Made by a program: the position numbers and the translations under genes
The notes under the pieces: model-generated
The model's input: the letters and a program-made list of their open reading frames with translations, nothing else
What the model was told of the DNA's origin: nothing
Databases searched by the model: none
Assembly (NCBI RefSeq): GCF_036324505.1
Contig: NC_086350.1
Location: 26,518,257 to 26,582,256 of the forward strand
Origin: Eleginops maclovinus
Taxonomy: Eukaryota; Chordata; Actinopteri; Perciformes; Eleginopidae
Reading direction: 5' to 3'
DNA: 64,000 nt
Shown here: one piece after another, positions 1 through 11,500 of the stretch
Layout: each line of letters begins with the position of its first letter
How positions within the stretch are numbered: position 1 is the first letter of the stretch

Positions 1-93
1 TAACTGTATTAGGTCAGTTGTAAGCAGTAATATTAAATTCCAAATAATAGGTTCAACTTAATATTATTGCTTTCAACTAACCTAATACAGTTA
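1..93. repeat. Foldback (MITE-like) hairpin, left edge possibly cut
   Basis: Positions 1-35 and 59-93 are inverted copies of each other with 32 of 35 positions paired and a 23-nt loop. Both outer ends read TAACTGTATTAGGT. The shape suggests a miniature inverted-repeat element, but the window begins exactly at the arm, so its true end and any target duplication are not visible. It lies in the first intron of the minus-strand signal-peptide gene. Confidence 0.6.
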
Positions 94-155
94 TGTGACA
101 TTTTGATGTAATACATTGAATTAAAGTCAGTCTCTTCAGTGCACAGATCACTTAC

Positions 156-222
156 GTATGGCGTTGCAGCAGCAGGCGGCGAGCAGCAGCAGCCCCAGAG
201 AGAGGAGGAGAGTTTTCATCAT
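156..222 (-). CDS. First coding exon (signal peptide) of a secreted, possibly chemokine-like protein; partial
   Basis: On the minus strand an ATG at 222-220, followed by a second at 219-217, opens a reading frame starting MMKTLLLSLGLLLLAACC and ending CNAIR at a GTAAGT donor (155-150). Two Met, one Lys, a leucine core and small residues form a classical secretory signal peptide, and the exon ends where mature chemokines usually begin. Fish CC chemokines often have a short first exon of this kind ending in phase 1, and an upstream kappaB-like site fits an immune gene. The remaining exons lie beyond the left edge, so the family is an inference; any small secreted peptide with a signal-peptide exon could look the same. 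A TATA box about 60 nt upstream of the ATG supports this as a true 5' end. Confidence 0.55.
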
Positions 223-280
223 GCTGTCAGTGAAAGCTTCTTCTTCCTTTGCTGTTATCCACTCTCAGCAGCATGTCCAA

Positions 281-289
281 TATATATCC
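281..289 (-). promoter_or_regulatory. TATA box of the minus-strand signal-peptide gene
   Basis: Read on the minus strand this is GATATATATTGG, a TATA-like element about 60 nt upstream of the ATG at 222. A start site 25-30 nt downstream would leave a 5' UTR of roughly 30 nt. Confidence 0.45.
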
Positions 290-358
290 TGTCCATAGTG
301 GAGCCAAAATGATGTCAAATTTCCACTGAAGATGTGTCCTGTCATGGGGCATTATTGC

Positions 359-368
359 AGAATTTCCC
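359..368 (-). promoter_or_regulatory. Possible NF-kappaB-like site
   Basis: The minus strand reads GGGAAATTCT, one mismatch from a common kappaB form (GGGAAATTCC), about 75 nt upstream of the TATA box. It is a short motif seen by eye and could be chance; the evidence is its position in the promoter of a candidate immune gene. Confidence 0.25.
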
Positions 369-399
369 GACACCTTCTCAGAACCGCCTCCATGGCGGA

Positions 400-749
400 A
401 AAATTCAATGACTGCTGGTTTCTGCTGTATTAAAGGGAAGGAAGTAGCAATAAAGATTAAAATCACCACAACTAAACCCACAGTTCTCAGCTCCTACATC
501 TCAGTTTATAATTGGTTAGTGGAAAGGTCAGTACAAGCGTTGGTTGATCAAACACTTGTAGTGTATCAGATTTCAGCAGAAGTACAAAGAACTCACAACA
601 TTTGTATTTACATTTAGCTCATACTCAATATTAAGAGACTTATTGATATCTCTCAGTGCACATGTGTCAGCGAGGCTACACACCAACCAGGACATTTGAT
701 GTTTAATCCAGTTAATGAATTCCATAGGACCAGCTGTGTCTCCACATGT
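400..749. other. Intergenic sequence, nothing recognised
   Basis: No exon, RNA gene or repeat structure could be supported. The short open frames here have no recognisable protein character. Confidence 0.5.
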
Positions 750-1430
750 CATTAGTACATTTAACTAAGTATTTTACTTAAGTACAATTTGAGAGAATTG
801 TACTTAAGTTGAGTATTGAAATGTTTTACTTTGTATTTCTACTCCACTACATTTCAGAGGTAAATGGTGTACTTTTACTCCTACATTTATCTAATCCCTT
901 CAGTTACAGATCTGGATTAATGATGGTAAATATAATCAGCCCTTAAATCAGACTGTAGTTCACCTGGAGTAAATCCAGCAGCTACCCTGCAGTATACAAA
1001 GCCATTCAAACTAGCTGCACCTTTACCAGCTCTGAGAACACTTTAATGATCAATCATTATAAAACAAATCAGAGATATTATTCTGAAATGGACCAATCAA
1101 ACAATGACTACTTTTACTGTCGCTACTTTAAGTACATTTAGATGAGAGTACTTTCTACTTTCACTGGAGGAACATTTAGAATGCAGGACTTTTACTGTGA
1201 CAGAGTATTCCTACACTCTGGTACTTCTACTTTTACTCAAGTACAAGACCTGAGTACTTCTACTTTACTCAAGTACAATATCTGAGTACTTCTACTTTTA
1301 CTCAAGTACAACATCTGAGTACTTCTACTTTACTCAAGTACAATATCTGAGTACTTCTACTTTTACTCAAGTACAAGATCTGACTACTTCTACTTTTACT
1401 CAAGTACAAGATCTGAGTACTTCTCCCGAC
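750..1430 (+). repeat. AGTACTT-rich non-autonomous DNA transposon with an expanded internal tandem repeat
   Basis: The segment starts near ACATTTAACTAAGTATTTTACTTAAGTAC and is full of the AAGTACTT/CTTTTACT words typical of a very common teleost MITE. An inverted copy lies at 30425-30975 and shares long stretches, including the GATTGGTCCATTTCAGAATA block and the AGCTGGTAAAGGTGCAGCTA block (in reverse complement here). From about 1215 to 1425 a 32-33-nt unit based on GAGTACTTCTACTTTTACTC is tandemly repeated six to seven times. Confidence 0.6.
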
Positions 1431-1558
1431 TCTGCCAATAGCACCAAAACCTCGGCAGCCTGACTTGTTTTTAACTTCCCCTCAGATGGAAAACCCACCT
1501 GTTTCCACTGCAACTTGGACAATAAAAACATTTAAAAAATAAATTCTCTCTGCTGTAC

Positions 1559-1984
1559 TTGCGCTTGGAGAGGTTCAGTTTGGTTTGGCGTCAGCTCAAA
1601 TGTAATATGCATTACAGAAATCAAATATTAGCTGACATGACATGGGCGACCTTAGGGTGGATCCTGATTCATTACTTGAACTTGGGGCGCTGCACGATGC
1701 TGCTCGTTTTAAATCTTGTTTTAGACTTCATTGTCCCACCTTATTGGAGACAGTGCTTAAATGTTGCATACTCCTAAATGGAGACATTTAATCCAAGTAC
1801 TCCATTGGAAAACTTCCTGCCATGTGTGCTAAAGAAGAAAGAGTTACAGCAAACGTTGCGCACAGGGCAGGGTCTCAGCAGTTCATTGTGTCCATGTTTA
1901 TCTTGTTTATCCAGTTGGTTCCATGACCAGAAGAGAACAGGATCAGAGAAGCTAGACTACCAAAGTCAGTTTAGAGGTGAGTTG
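1559..1984. other. Intergenic sequence, nothing recognised
   Basis: Two short open frames occur here (72 and 101 codons), but neither resembles a known protein or shows splice structure. The end of the second runs into the MITE that starts near 1985. Confidence 0.4.
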
Positions 1985-2230
1985 GTTTTAAGAGGCCCTA
2001 TTATCATTTTGTGTGGTTTTCCCTTTCCTGTAGTGTGTTCTATAGGTTTTTGTGCATGTAGATATGGGGTGGGACATCTCTAAGCTGTTGATCAATCACA
2101 ACAGAGGCGGCCAGCTAACCAATCAGAGCAGACTGGGCTCTGGTTTCAGACAGAGGGTGAAAAGAGGTGCTGCAGCACAGGCAGTATGAGGAGAATAAAG
2201 AGCTTTATAAACATAAAAGCATGAAGACAT
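1985..2230 (+). repeat. MITE of the 'CCCTATTAT' type, left part
   Basis: Begins AAGAGGCCCTATTATCATTT and includes GTGTGTTCTATAGGTTTTTG and CACAGGCAGTATGAGGAGAATAAAG, blocks typical of a widespread teleost MITE. A second copy of the left part is at about 36040-36290. The 3' end of this copy passes directly into the first 57-bp minisatellite unit, suggesting that the unit is the amplified end of the element. Confidence 0.5.
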
Positions 2231-2847
2231 GTCACAGGAGAGACACTACATACTGATATACACCTGAACATCAGCAGGAGAGGACTCTTTAAAGTAGAGA
2301 CACTACATACTGATATACACCTGAACATCAGTAGGAGAGGACTCTTTAAAGTAGAGACACTACATACTGATATACACCTGAACATCAGCAGGAGAGGACT
2401 CTTTAAAGTAGAGACATTACATACTGATATACACCTGAACATCAGCAGGAGAGGACTCTTTAAAGTAGAGACACTACATACTGATATACACCTGAACATC
2501 AGCAGGAGAGGACTCTTTAAAGTAGAGACAATACATACTGATATACACCTGAACATCAGCAGGAGAGGACTCTTTAAAGTAGAGACGCTACATACTGATA
2601 TACACCTGAACATCAGCAGGAGAGGACTCTTTAAAGTAGAGACGCTACATACTGATATACACCTGAACATCAGCAGGAGAGGACTCTTTGAAGTAGAGAC
2701 GCTACATACTGATATACACCTGAACATCAGCAGGAGAGGACTCTTTAAAGTAGAGACACTACATACTGAACATCAGCATGAGAGGACTCTTTGAAGTAGA
2801 GACGCTACATACTGATATACACCTGAACATCAGCAGGAGAGGACGCT
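2231..2847. repeat. 57-bp minisatellite, first block (about 11 units)
   Basis: The tandem unit is 57 bp, from GAGACACTACATACTGATAT through CTGAACATCAGCAGGAGAGG to ACTCTTTAAAGTA, with only scattered substitutions. One unit near 2760-2780 carries an 11-bp deletion. Because 57 is a multiple of three and the unit has no stop in one plus-strand and one minus-strand frame, it produces long 19-residue-repeat open frames on both strands. The block is continuous with the one at 5024-6310; the piggyBac element sits between them in a TTAA of a repeat unit. Confidence 0.9.
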
Positions 2848-3353
2848 TTAACCCTTAGATGCATAAGTGGGTCAAAAATGACCCGGTGAGGTTGTTTTCT
2901 TGAAATATCTTCGTAATGAAAAATTGTTATCATTTAATATTCCAGGTATTCCTCAAAAAACATGTTTTTGATATAATGCCATTTAAATTTTTAACTTACC
3001 TTTTATACTATTTAAGAAATTGTAGTTTTTGTATTACTACCCCAAGCTTCCATAAGTGGGTCAAAAATGACCCGCATGCATTTTCTATGGAATCCAATGG
3101 GAACCTTTGATACTCATCAACTGTGGCTGTCAGGAATACATTAACTGTGGACCACACAGATTATATCAGAAGTGTCACCCCTCAGGAAGATTATTTTACA
3201 CAGCAAGAGCTGATACGTGTAAGTATTATCCTCATATAATATTGTGTGTGTGTCTTTCAGGACTGTTGTTATTATTATGTATCAAAAAATTAGCCTACTT
3301 TATAACTAGCTAACACTAGCTAGCTAACTAAGATAGCTAACATTACTATATGT

Positions 3354-3355
<2 letters not shown>

Positions 3356-3435
<80 letters not shown>
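3356..3435 (+). repeat. (GT)n microsatellite
   Basis: About 40 uninterrupted GT dinucleotides upstream of the transposase remnant, inside the piggyBac element. Confidence 0.95.
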
Positions 3436-3437
<2 letters not shown>

Positions 3438-3508
3438 TGTATTCATTTATATAGCTACATATTGATCTATTGAAAACATTACTCTTATGTTTCCTCATCC
3501 AAGGTGTC

Positions 3509-4491
3509 ATGGCTGCTAGATACACAGCTGAAATGGTCCTACAGATGCTGGATGATGGAGAGGCAGTAACGGGGTTTGACTCCGAGTCTGAAATTTCTGA
3601 TGATGAGGACCCAGACTATTGTCCAGGTGGCAGTGGCAGTCGTCCACCTGGAAATCCAACTGAACAGGATCAATTTGACTCAAAAGATTCCTCTTCTGTG
3701 TCTTCTGAAGAAGAAAGTGTCCAAATCATGTCCAACAGAATGAGTCGGAAGGGCTCTTACTGGAGCGAGTTACCTCCCACCCAGGGCAGAACACAGAGCC
3801 ACAATATCCTCAGAAGTCGGTCAGGGCCTGCACAAGGGCTTAGCACCACTGTCTCACCAAAAGATGCATGGGAGCTCTTTATCACTGATGATATAATAGA
3901 AGAGGTGATGAAGTGCACAAACTTGGAAGGATGGAGAGTAGCAACAGCTAGAGGAAAAGAATGGAAAAATGTCACCAAAGATGAATTCATGGCCTTCATT
4001 GGATTGACCCTGCTTGCAGGAAGTGAGAAGAACTGGGATGTATTAGTCCGTGAGCTGTTTGGGAGTCCTCTACATAATCCCATGTACAAGGCTACTATGG
4101 CTGTTGGAAGATTTGAAGACATTCGCCGTACCTTGCGCTTCGATGATAAGAGGACCAGCACCCAGAATTCAAGAGCGGCATCACCAATGCACGACGGCTC
4201 TTCCTCAAAGAGCTGTCAAAGGAGCTTGTCACACCACACATGAGGAGTCGACTGGAAGGCTGCCCCCAACTGCAAACCCCGATTATTGAAGCAATGGAAA
4301 GGTATGGGGTGACAAAAGCCACAACCCAGCCACAGGAAAGAAGCAGACAGGGCCAACCAAAGAGAAAGAGGTGTCAGATCTGCCCAAGTAACAAAGATCG
4401 CAAAGTCAACAATAGGTGTGGGAAATGCAATGTACCTGTGTGCAGTGATCACAGCCAGAAACAGGTAGTTTGTCTGAACTGCATACAGTGA
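3509..4491 (+). pseudogene. piggyBac transposase (PGBD4-like) missing its catalytic core
   Basis: The N-terminal half reads MAARYTAEMVLQMLDDG, an acidic stretch, then the piggyBac domain start (DAWELFITDDIIEEVM, WKNVTKDEFMAFIGLTLLAG, FEDIRRTLRFDDK). Immediately after FDDKRTST (about 4150-4170) the frame jumps to EFKSGITNARRLFLKELSKE, which in intact relatives lies near the C terminus. The second part ends with a cysteine-rich domain (CQICPSNKDRK, RCGKCNVPVCSDH, CLNCIQ). The middle of the DDD core is therefore deleted, and no active transposase can be made. Its ends may still be usable in trans. An intron just before the chosen ATG is possible (an AG lies directly upstream), so the start is tentative. 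Confidence 0.85.
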
Positions 4492-4552
4492 TGAGACAAG
4501 AAGGCAAAACAGGGAAAAGAGAGAGGAACTGTCAATGACTGGACAGTTACAC

Positions 4553-4769
<217 letters not shown>

Positions 4770-5023
4770 GGATGTTCACATTTTTCTATTGCTGTTCTGG
4801 GTAATTTTCTTTTTCAAAAATGTTAAAAAGTGAAAAATAAAGATATTTCAAACATGAAATCATTCTTCTGTGGTCCTAAATATAATACTAAATATTATAC
4901 AAGTGAATATTCTTAACCAAATTGACAAATATGGCATAAAAACACATTGATTCTAATATGGGTCATTTTTGACCCACTTATGGAAAAGTGTAGGGTCCAG
5001 TCACTCGTGCATCTAAGGGTTAA

Positions 5024-6310
5024 AGTAGAGACACTAGATACTGATATACACCTGAACATCAGCAGGTGAGGACTCTTTAAAGTAGAGGTGCTACATACTG
5101 ATATACACCTGAACATCAGCAGGAGAGGACTCTTTAAAGTGGAGACACTACATACTGATATACACCTGAACATCAGCAGGAGAGGACTCTTTAAAGTAGA
5201 GACACTACATACTGATATACACCTGAACATCAGCAGGAGAGGACTCTTTAAAGTAGAAACACTACATACTGATATACACCTGAACATCAGCAGGAGAGGG
5301 CTCTTTAAAGTGGAGACACTACATACTGATATACACCTGAACATCAGCAGGAGAGGACTCTTTAAAGTAGAGACACTACATACTGATATACACCTGAACA
5401 TCAGCAGGAGAGGACTCTTTAAAGTAGAGACAATACATACTGATATACACCTGAACATCAGCAGGAGAGGATTCTTTAAAGTGGAGACACTACATACTGA
5501 TATACACCTGAACATCAGCAGGAGAGGACTCTTTAAAGTGGAGACACTACATACTGATATACACCTGAACATCAGCAGGAGAGGACTCTTTAAAGTAGAG
5601 ACGCTACATACTGATATACACCTGAACATCAGCAGGAGAGGACTCTTTAAAGTAGAGACGCTACATACTGATATACACCTGAACATCAGCAGGAGAGGAC
5701 TCTTTAAAGTAGAGACGCTACATACTGATATACACCTGAACATCAGCAGGAGAGGACTCTTTAAAGTAGAGACAATGCATACTGATATACACCTGAACAT
5801 CAGCAGGAGAGGACTCTTTAAAATAGAGACACTACATACACCTGAACTTCAGCAGGAGAGGACTCTTTAAAGTAGAGACACTACATACTGATATACAGCT
5901 GAACATCAGCAGGAGAGGACTCTTTAAAGTAGAGACAATGCATACTGATATACACCTGAACATCAGCAGGAGAGGACTCTTTAAAGTAGAGACAATGCAT
6001 ACTGATATACACCTGAACATCAGCAGGAGAGGACTCTTTAAGGTAGAGCTGCTACATACTGATATACACCTGAACATCAGCAAGAGAGGACTCTTTAAAG
6101 TAGAGACAATGCATACTGATATACACCTGAACATCAGCAGGAGAGGACTCTTTAAAATAGAGACACTACATACTGATATACACCTGAACATCAGCAGGAG
6201 AGGACTCTTTAAAGTAGAGACACTACATACTGATATACACCTGAACTTCAGCAGGAGAGGACTCTTTAAGGTAGAGCTGCTACATACTGATATACACCTG
6301 AACATCAGCA
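5024..6310. repeat. 57-bp minisatellite, second block (about 22-23 units)
   Basis: This is the same unit as at 2231-2847, resuming just after the piggyBac right TTAA. One unit near 5830 carries an 8-bp deletion that changes the open frame. Variants (AATACATAC, AATGCATAC, GAGCTGCTAC) are shared by groups of nearby units, as expected from local unit amplification. The array ends at about 6310 in AACATCAGCAGAATATGGCC. Confidence 0.9.
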
Positions 6311-7255
6311 GAATATGGCCCAACAAGTACTGTAGATATGTTATGGTCCAACACGACTGACCTTACAGGACACTGTTTGTGAGGAGGGTTGATGTCATTG
6401 CTCATATTTTTCTAGTGAATGCATGTGTCATTTATTTAGGCAGGAAGATGTTCACATATAATAATTATAATCCTGTGATATAATATAAATAAATGACCAT
6501 TCTGCATTTATTAAGTATACATTAAGTATATTTTGATGGTAATACTCTTGCACTTTTAAAGATCTGAGTACTTCTTTAACCACTGTTTCTCGTATTATCT
6601 CCAATTCCCACTGTAAACACTTTTCATCTGAATTATTTTCTATATAAAGTAATAATTATATAATATATAATCTTTAAAACTCACACAGGTTTGAAATGTT
6701 TAAAAGCATCTCATATTCTGCCACTTTAAACCATTAAACCATTTCCTTTCTGTGTAACTGATCTGTTTACTATTAATAAAACATTCAGAAATTACCAACC
6801 ACTAATGGGCATTTGTTTCTGTCTTGTTCGTGCTAACCTCCATTCAGTTTCCTGTAAGTCAGTTTCCTGTCCTGAAAGCTGTGAACTGATGGCTTTTGCA
6901 TGAAGTTCACACGATCTTATCACAACTACTTTTAGACGTGTGAAACCTTATTTGGCTCCTGTTTAGATCACTTCTTTGCATGCGTTCCAACTCAACTTCG
7001 TCATGATCATCACGTCTCACGGATTTGAATAATTGTGAGAATGGGCTAGTAATGTCCCTTTTTTGATTTTTGAAGAAATAAAATGTTTTTGTTCAACTCT
7101 ACTAATAAACTGTAAAATGAAGACTATACCATCTACATTTTTTAACACGTCTTATTTGTACCATTTCATAATAAAATTGTAAACCAACTAATATCCACAA
7201 AAAGATATAGTAATGCTAAAGCTACTTTCTCACTATCACAGTCAATGGTGTTTGT
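6311..7255. other. AT-rich intergenic sequence, nothing recognised
   Basis: No supported exon, RNA gene or clear repeat. Confidence 0.5.
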
Positions 7256-7682
7256 TTGAATGAACAGGACAGGCATGTTTTTGTATACCTACATACTCAC
7301 ATGATTAAGATTAGGACATACAAGACTGAACAAAACATTACATTTAGCAGGGAAACATCGTCAGGATTATGTGAACACTGCCAGGTAGAGGAAACAGTAC
7401 AACATGTTGTGCTGTGTTGTGAAAAATACAGACAAGAAAGAAAGACACTAAGGACAGAAATCAGGAAGCTTAGAGTGGAACAACCATCACTCAAAGAGAT
7501 ATCAGACATTGGGTCAGGAATACTTTTATATTATTTCAGACAAACTGAATTAATAAAGAGAATATAACATTTATTTTCTTTATTATTTTTTGGGGGGTAA
7601 ATGATTCTGGTCCACACTCCAATACAGTAGGTGGCGGTAAATCTGGTTGCCAACCGCAATAAAACCATAAATAGAAGAAGAC
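7256..7682 (+). mobile_element. 5'-truncated LINE, 3' end (I/Nimb-like clade)
   Basis: An open frame at 7256-7567 has the zinc-binding C terminus common to non-LTR retrotransposons (SGLCEHCQVEETVQHVVLCC, then EKYRQERKTLR). It is followed by a short 3' UTR containing CCAATACAGTAGGTGGCGGT, GGTTGCCAACCGCAATAAAA and a GAAGAAGA tail, a tail found in abundant teleost LINE copies. Only the last few hundred bases are present. The tail stops at the putative first exon of the anillin-family gene. The clade name is an inference from recalled features. Confidence 0.7.
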
Positions 7683-7689
7683 ATGCTGC

Positions 7690-7812
7690 TCTGCTAACGT
7701 CAGAAGACCCGCTGAAATTCAAAGTTGGAGGAGGAGACGAAAGCGTAAAACAACAAGGAGGTTGTTTCTAGCTTTCTGTCAGTTCAACTGTTCCTTACAG
7801 ACTTATTTTCAG
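7690..7812 (+). promoter_or_regulatory. Putative untranslated first exon and core promoter of the anillin-family gene
   Basis: An AG|GTAAGA donor at 7812/7813 precedes the first coding exon (acceptor at 8542-8543), and no start codon in good context lies before it. A TTCAAA at 7718-7723, reverse complement of the cell-cycle CHR element TTTGAA, lies in this region. Anillin is a known late-cell-cycle gene in other animals, so a CHR would fit, but six bases is weak evidence. The exact transcription start is not determinable by eye. Confidence 0.4.
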
Positions 7813-8549
7813 GTAAGACAACAGACGACTTGTTCAGCTTATACATTGCTCTGCTACGTTTGTTACTGTTAAAGTTAGCTTGTCATTCTAAGCTAGGCTA
7901 ACGTTAAGCTGTTCAGCTTTAGAAAAGTTAGCTTGAAATTAGCTTGCGGGAGTCTATTCAAATGGCTGCGTGGCTAATGTTAGCAAGCTAAATCAAGTAA
8001 CAGGTTTTAACTACGCGGAGATATGCTAATGAAATAATGTTTTAATGCTAATTAGCTTTAACGAACATCTGTTTATTGGAGTGTTGGCACTGTTAACGAG
8101 ATAACGCTATGTTACGTCTTTTTACGTAAGCTTACTGGCTAGGGCGTATTGCAACATTTCATTAAAAAAATGACATTAGCTAACACTAGAATACAGGGTG
8201 TAGTCACTTTAATTGGGATGGTTTCTGAATATCAAATATTATATCCTATTTCTCTGCCTGTTTAGAAACGTCTGTTCGGTAGCTTTAGAAATTCTATCTT
8301 AGCTATTTATTCATTTTGAACCCACATCATAACTGTAATTTTTAGTTTCGTACTTTACCTTCACTGTAAACTAATGTTATTTGTATCTGGTTTGTAACTC
8401 TCACTGGGCCATCTCTTGAATTGAGAGACGAGTCACTACATAAACTGCAATGAGTTCACCTGTTTGCAGCAATGTTGTTGTGCTTGGATTCCTGCTCAAT
8501 AACAGCTTGCATCTTACAACAAATATGATGTCACTGTTTGCAGCTCAGA

Positions 8550-11500
8550 ATGGAAGCTGGTGAGGGAAATGGTGCCGACGTCAACATGAAAAGACAGAGA
8601 ACACCTCTGTCAGATTCTGAGGACAATGTCCTCTCAGCACCAGGTTTGTTTGTGCCTTTTGTTAACAAGAATGTAAAGTTTCATGCATATCTGAATCATA
8701 TTCTCTGCAGTCTTTGCACTTTTGTGACTTTATCCTTGCCTTTGCGTCTTTCTAACTGATGCATCAGAGGGGAATGATGGCCAGAAGCGGCGGCGCCTGG
8801 AGGCGGCTGGTCAGGAGAACCGTAGTCCTAGACCCTCCTCTGGACGCAAAGCTGAACTAATGGCCAAGCCGGACACACCCATGGTGTCTTCAGTCCGGTC
8901 CCGAGTCCAGCAGCTCACTCAGAGACGAGAGGGTAAACTTACCTTCACATTGGAAACAGACAAGCAAATATTTTGGCATTGACTTTTTATCAATAAGGGA
9001 AGAGTAAATAACATAACAAAACCTTTCAGTATAACAGGATATGAAGTAGGATTTAGTGCAGGGCTGCTAAGGCTTAGTCTGAATTGGTATTAGCTAGACA
9101 CAATAAACACAAAACATGTTTATTGTGTATGCACAAAACTAGACTGTACATACAAAGGTTACAGTTATGTGGGCAGTGATTGTGGGAAATCTGAAGTTGG
9201 TGACGTGTAGCAAAGGTCAACAGTCAAGCTGGATTTCCTGCATGCAAGATAAGAACTATTGTCAAAGTGCTGTGCAATCTGTGTGATGCTATAAATCTAA
9301 ATACTGTGTTTTGTAACAGCAAGTGTGTGTTGTCTTAGGGGGAGCTCCTCTTGCCCAGCGGTGCCTGTCTGATCCCGGGGCGGACAGCCCCTCCCTCATC
9401 CTTCAGGAAAAGGGTTTCAAAGAGCATCTCCTTCGTGAGTATGCAATTGAACACGTCGAAAAAACTTGTAATTGTGAAATACTATTTTCTATTATTTGAC
9501 AGAGATTGAAACAAGTAACAATAGATAGAATACAATCAACCTAAAATGCATAAACCTGAATGATCTCAGATCAGACCTGACCGTTGCCAGAGGGCCAACA
9601 TTGATGGTGTAAGGTCGGATAAAATAATTTGCTACACCTAGCTGCAAAGTCCTTGGCAGCTATATGGCTAACATGACTGTGACACTTTTTGGAACTTTTG
9701 CGTAATTACCTTTAAATACATCATGCCCATTTAATTGAATTGTAAACATGCAGTAAATTCAACAGCCCACTCTATGGATTCTATGGATCATTAAATAGAA
9801 ATTCACTGTCACAAGCCACTGCACGCACAGCTCATTCTCCCATCACATGTTTAGCCCACACTGCTGACTGAGCTCACTCTGTACTGTGGCAGGAAGGGTA
9901 TTAGGAGGCAGTCGGTTAGGCAAAAATAAACGAAATCTTGAATAGCTCTATTAATGCAAATTCTATTGATGTTACACACCATACTGTTGTATTACATAGA
10001 AAAATACAGATATTATTATGGAGTTGCTTTTGGCAGAAAGCCTATACTACCTCTCCATTGGTGGTTTTGCTACAATGTGTTAGATTTCAATTTGACCTAA
10101 TTCCTATTTTATGTTTGATATTCATCCCTATAAATGTCGTCTCAGGTGAGGGAGAATTTAACCAGCGACTGGAGCGTTTCAAAGTGCCAGTCTTCCAGTT
10201 TGGCCCCCCCACCACAGCCAGCTCTGCCAACCTCTCTCCCCGGACCCCCTCCAAATTTGTGTCTGCCATACAGCAGAAACTGCAGGACTCTGCAGCACCC
10301 AGCTCCATGCAGGCTTCACAGATCCGCCAGGTTGGTTTATGGCCTTTTATTACCAAAATGTAATTTCCGCTCTTAAATCTACAACACCATTGCTGATCTA
10401 CTTTTCTTTTGTTTGTATGGGGAATTGAACTCTAAAAAGGCTGGTGATATAAATAATTTACCCATATAAGCTATATGCAATATCTATCAGTATTTCTTTT
10501 TTGAATGTTCAAACAGTTAAATTGAATCTACTAGCTGCTGCACTCTCCTTAATTATATTTACTTGAGCATGAATGAGTACCTGTAGAAAATCTATGTCTT
10601 GGCTTGTGACATTGTTCCACTGATCAGCAACGGGAACAGGAGTTGAACCAGTTGCCGTTCCAACCAATCAGTGAGAACGCCTGGCTGAAGAGGAGCACCT
10701 CTGATCCCTCATTATCTCAGGTGGGCTTGTGATCATCATATTTTATCTTTCAAACAAGAATATGTCGGTCTCAGTTGTGTTATTATTATTATTGTGTTTT
10801 ATTAAAGTACATGTGTTTTTTATTTTGGCACAGAACATATAAAAAGCTTTCAACCTCTCTGTGATGCTGGTAGGATAGGCCACTATAGGGTTTGAATGGA
10901 CAGGATGCCCACTTTGGCTGGCATGTAGTATGTTAAGTAACATACTCCAATAAATCTTATTATAAATAGTTTTTGAGGGTTTTTTTATACACTAGTGCAT
11001 GTACACATTAGCAGGGATGGACCTGTCCTGGCCCCTCTTCCCCCGTCTGGGTTCCTAGATCCACAAGAAGAATTTGTTGGCCTCCTGTGCAGCCCTGGGA
11101 TGTGAGTCTGTGACCAAATAACCCTTCACTTTCTGGTCACTTCAACACTGCCAAATTCTTGGAGCAAATAACATGGGCAGCATGGATTTTGGTAGTGATA
11201 AGATCACTTTTTAAATTGTGCACACATTTAGGTGTGGTTTGGTTTTGGTTGCTCTCACAAAGGATTATCTTTTCACTTCACATGCCAGCAGAAACAAAAC
11301 TTGCTTATAAGAGATCCATAGTGTGAATATGAGAATGTAACACACTGCTTTACAGGGAGGATGTCACAATTCCAGTTTGTTTCATATTCTTTATTGAAAT
11401 GAAATCCCCTATAATGAATAGCGATAAAACTATATATTACATAGAGACACCCTGGTGAGCATTACTCCACTGGTATACTCAGTTTTACTTTTTGTGGGCT

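Noticed and set aside
2146..2727. Minus-strand open frame of 193 codons with a 19-residue repeat
   Set aside because: It is the 57-bp minisatellite read in its open frame; the plus strand is equally open in the second block, and no start context, splice site or domain supports coding.
4913..6360. Long repeat-coded frames on both strands (up to 295 codons)
   Set aside because: Same minisatellite. Frames begin and end with indel units or piggyBac sequence, not gene-like borders.
7256..7567. Small host protein of 103 codons
   Set aside because: The CEHC...H...C pattern and the following tail are those of a truncated LINE.
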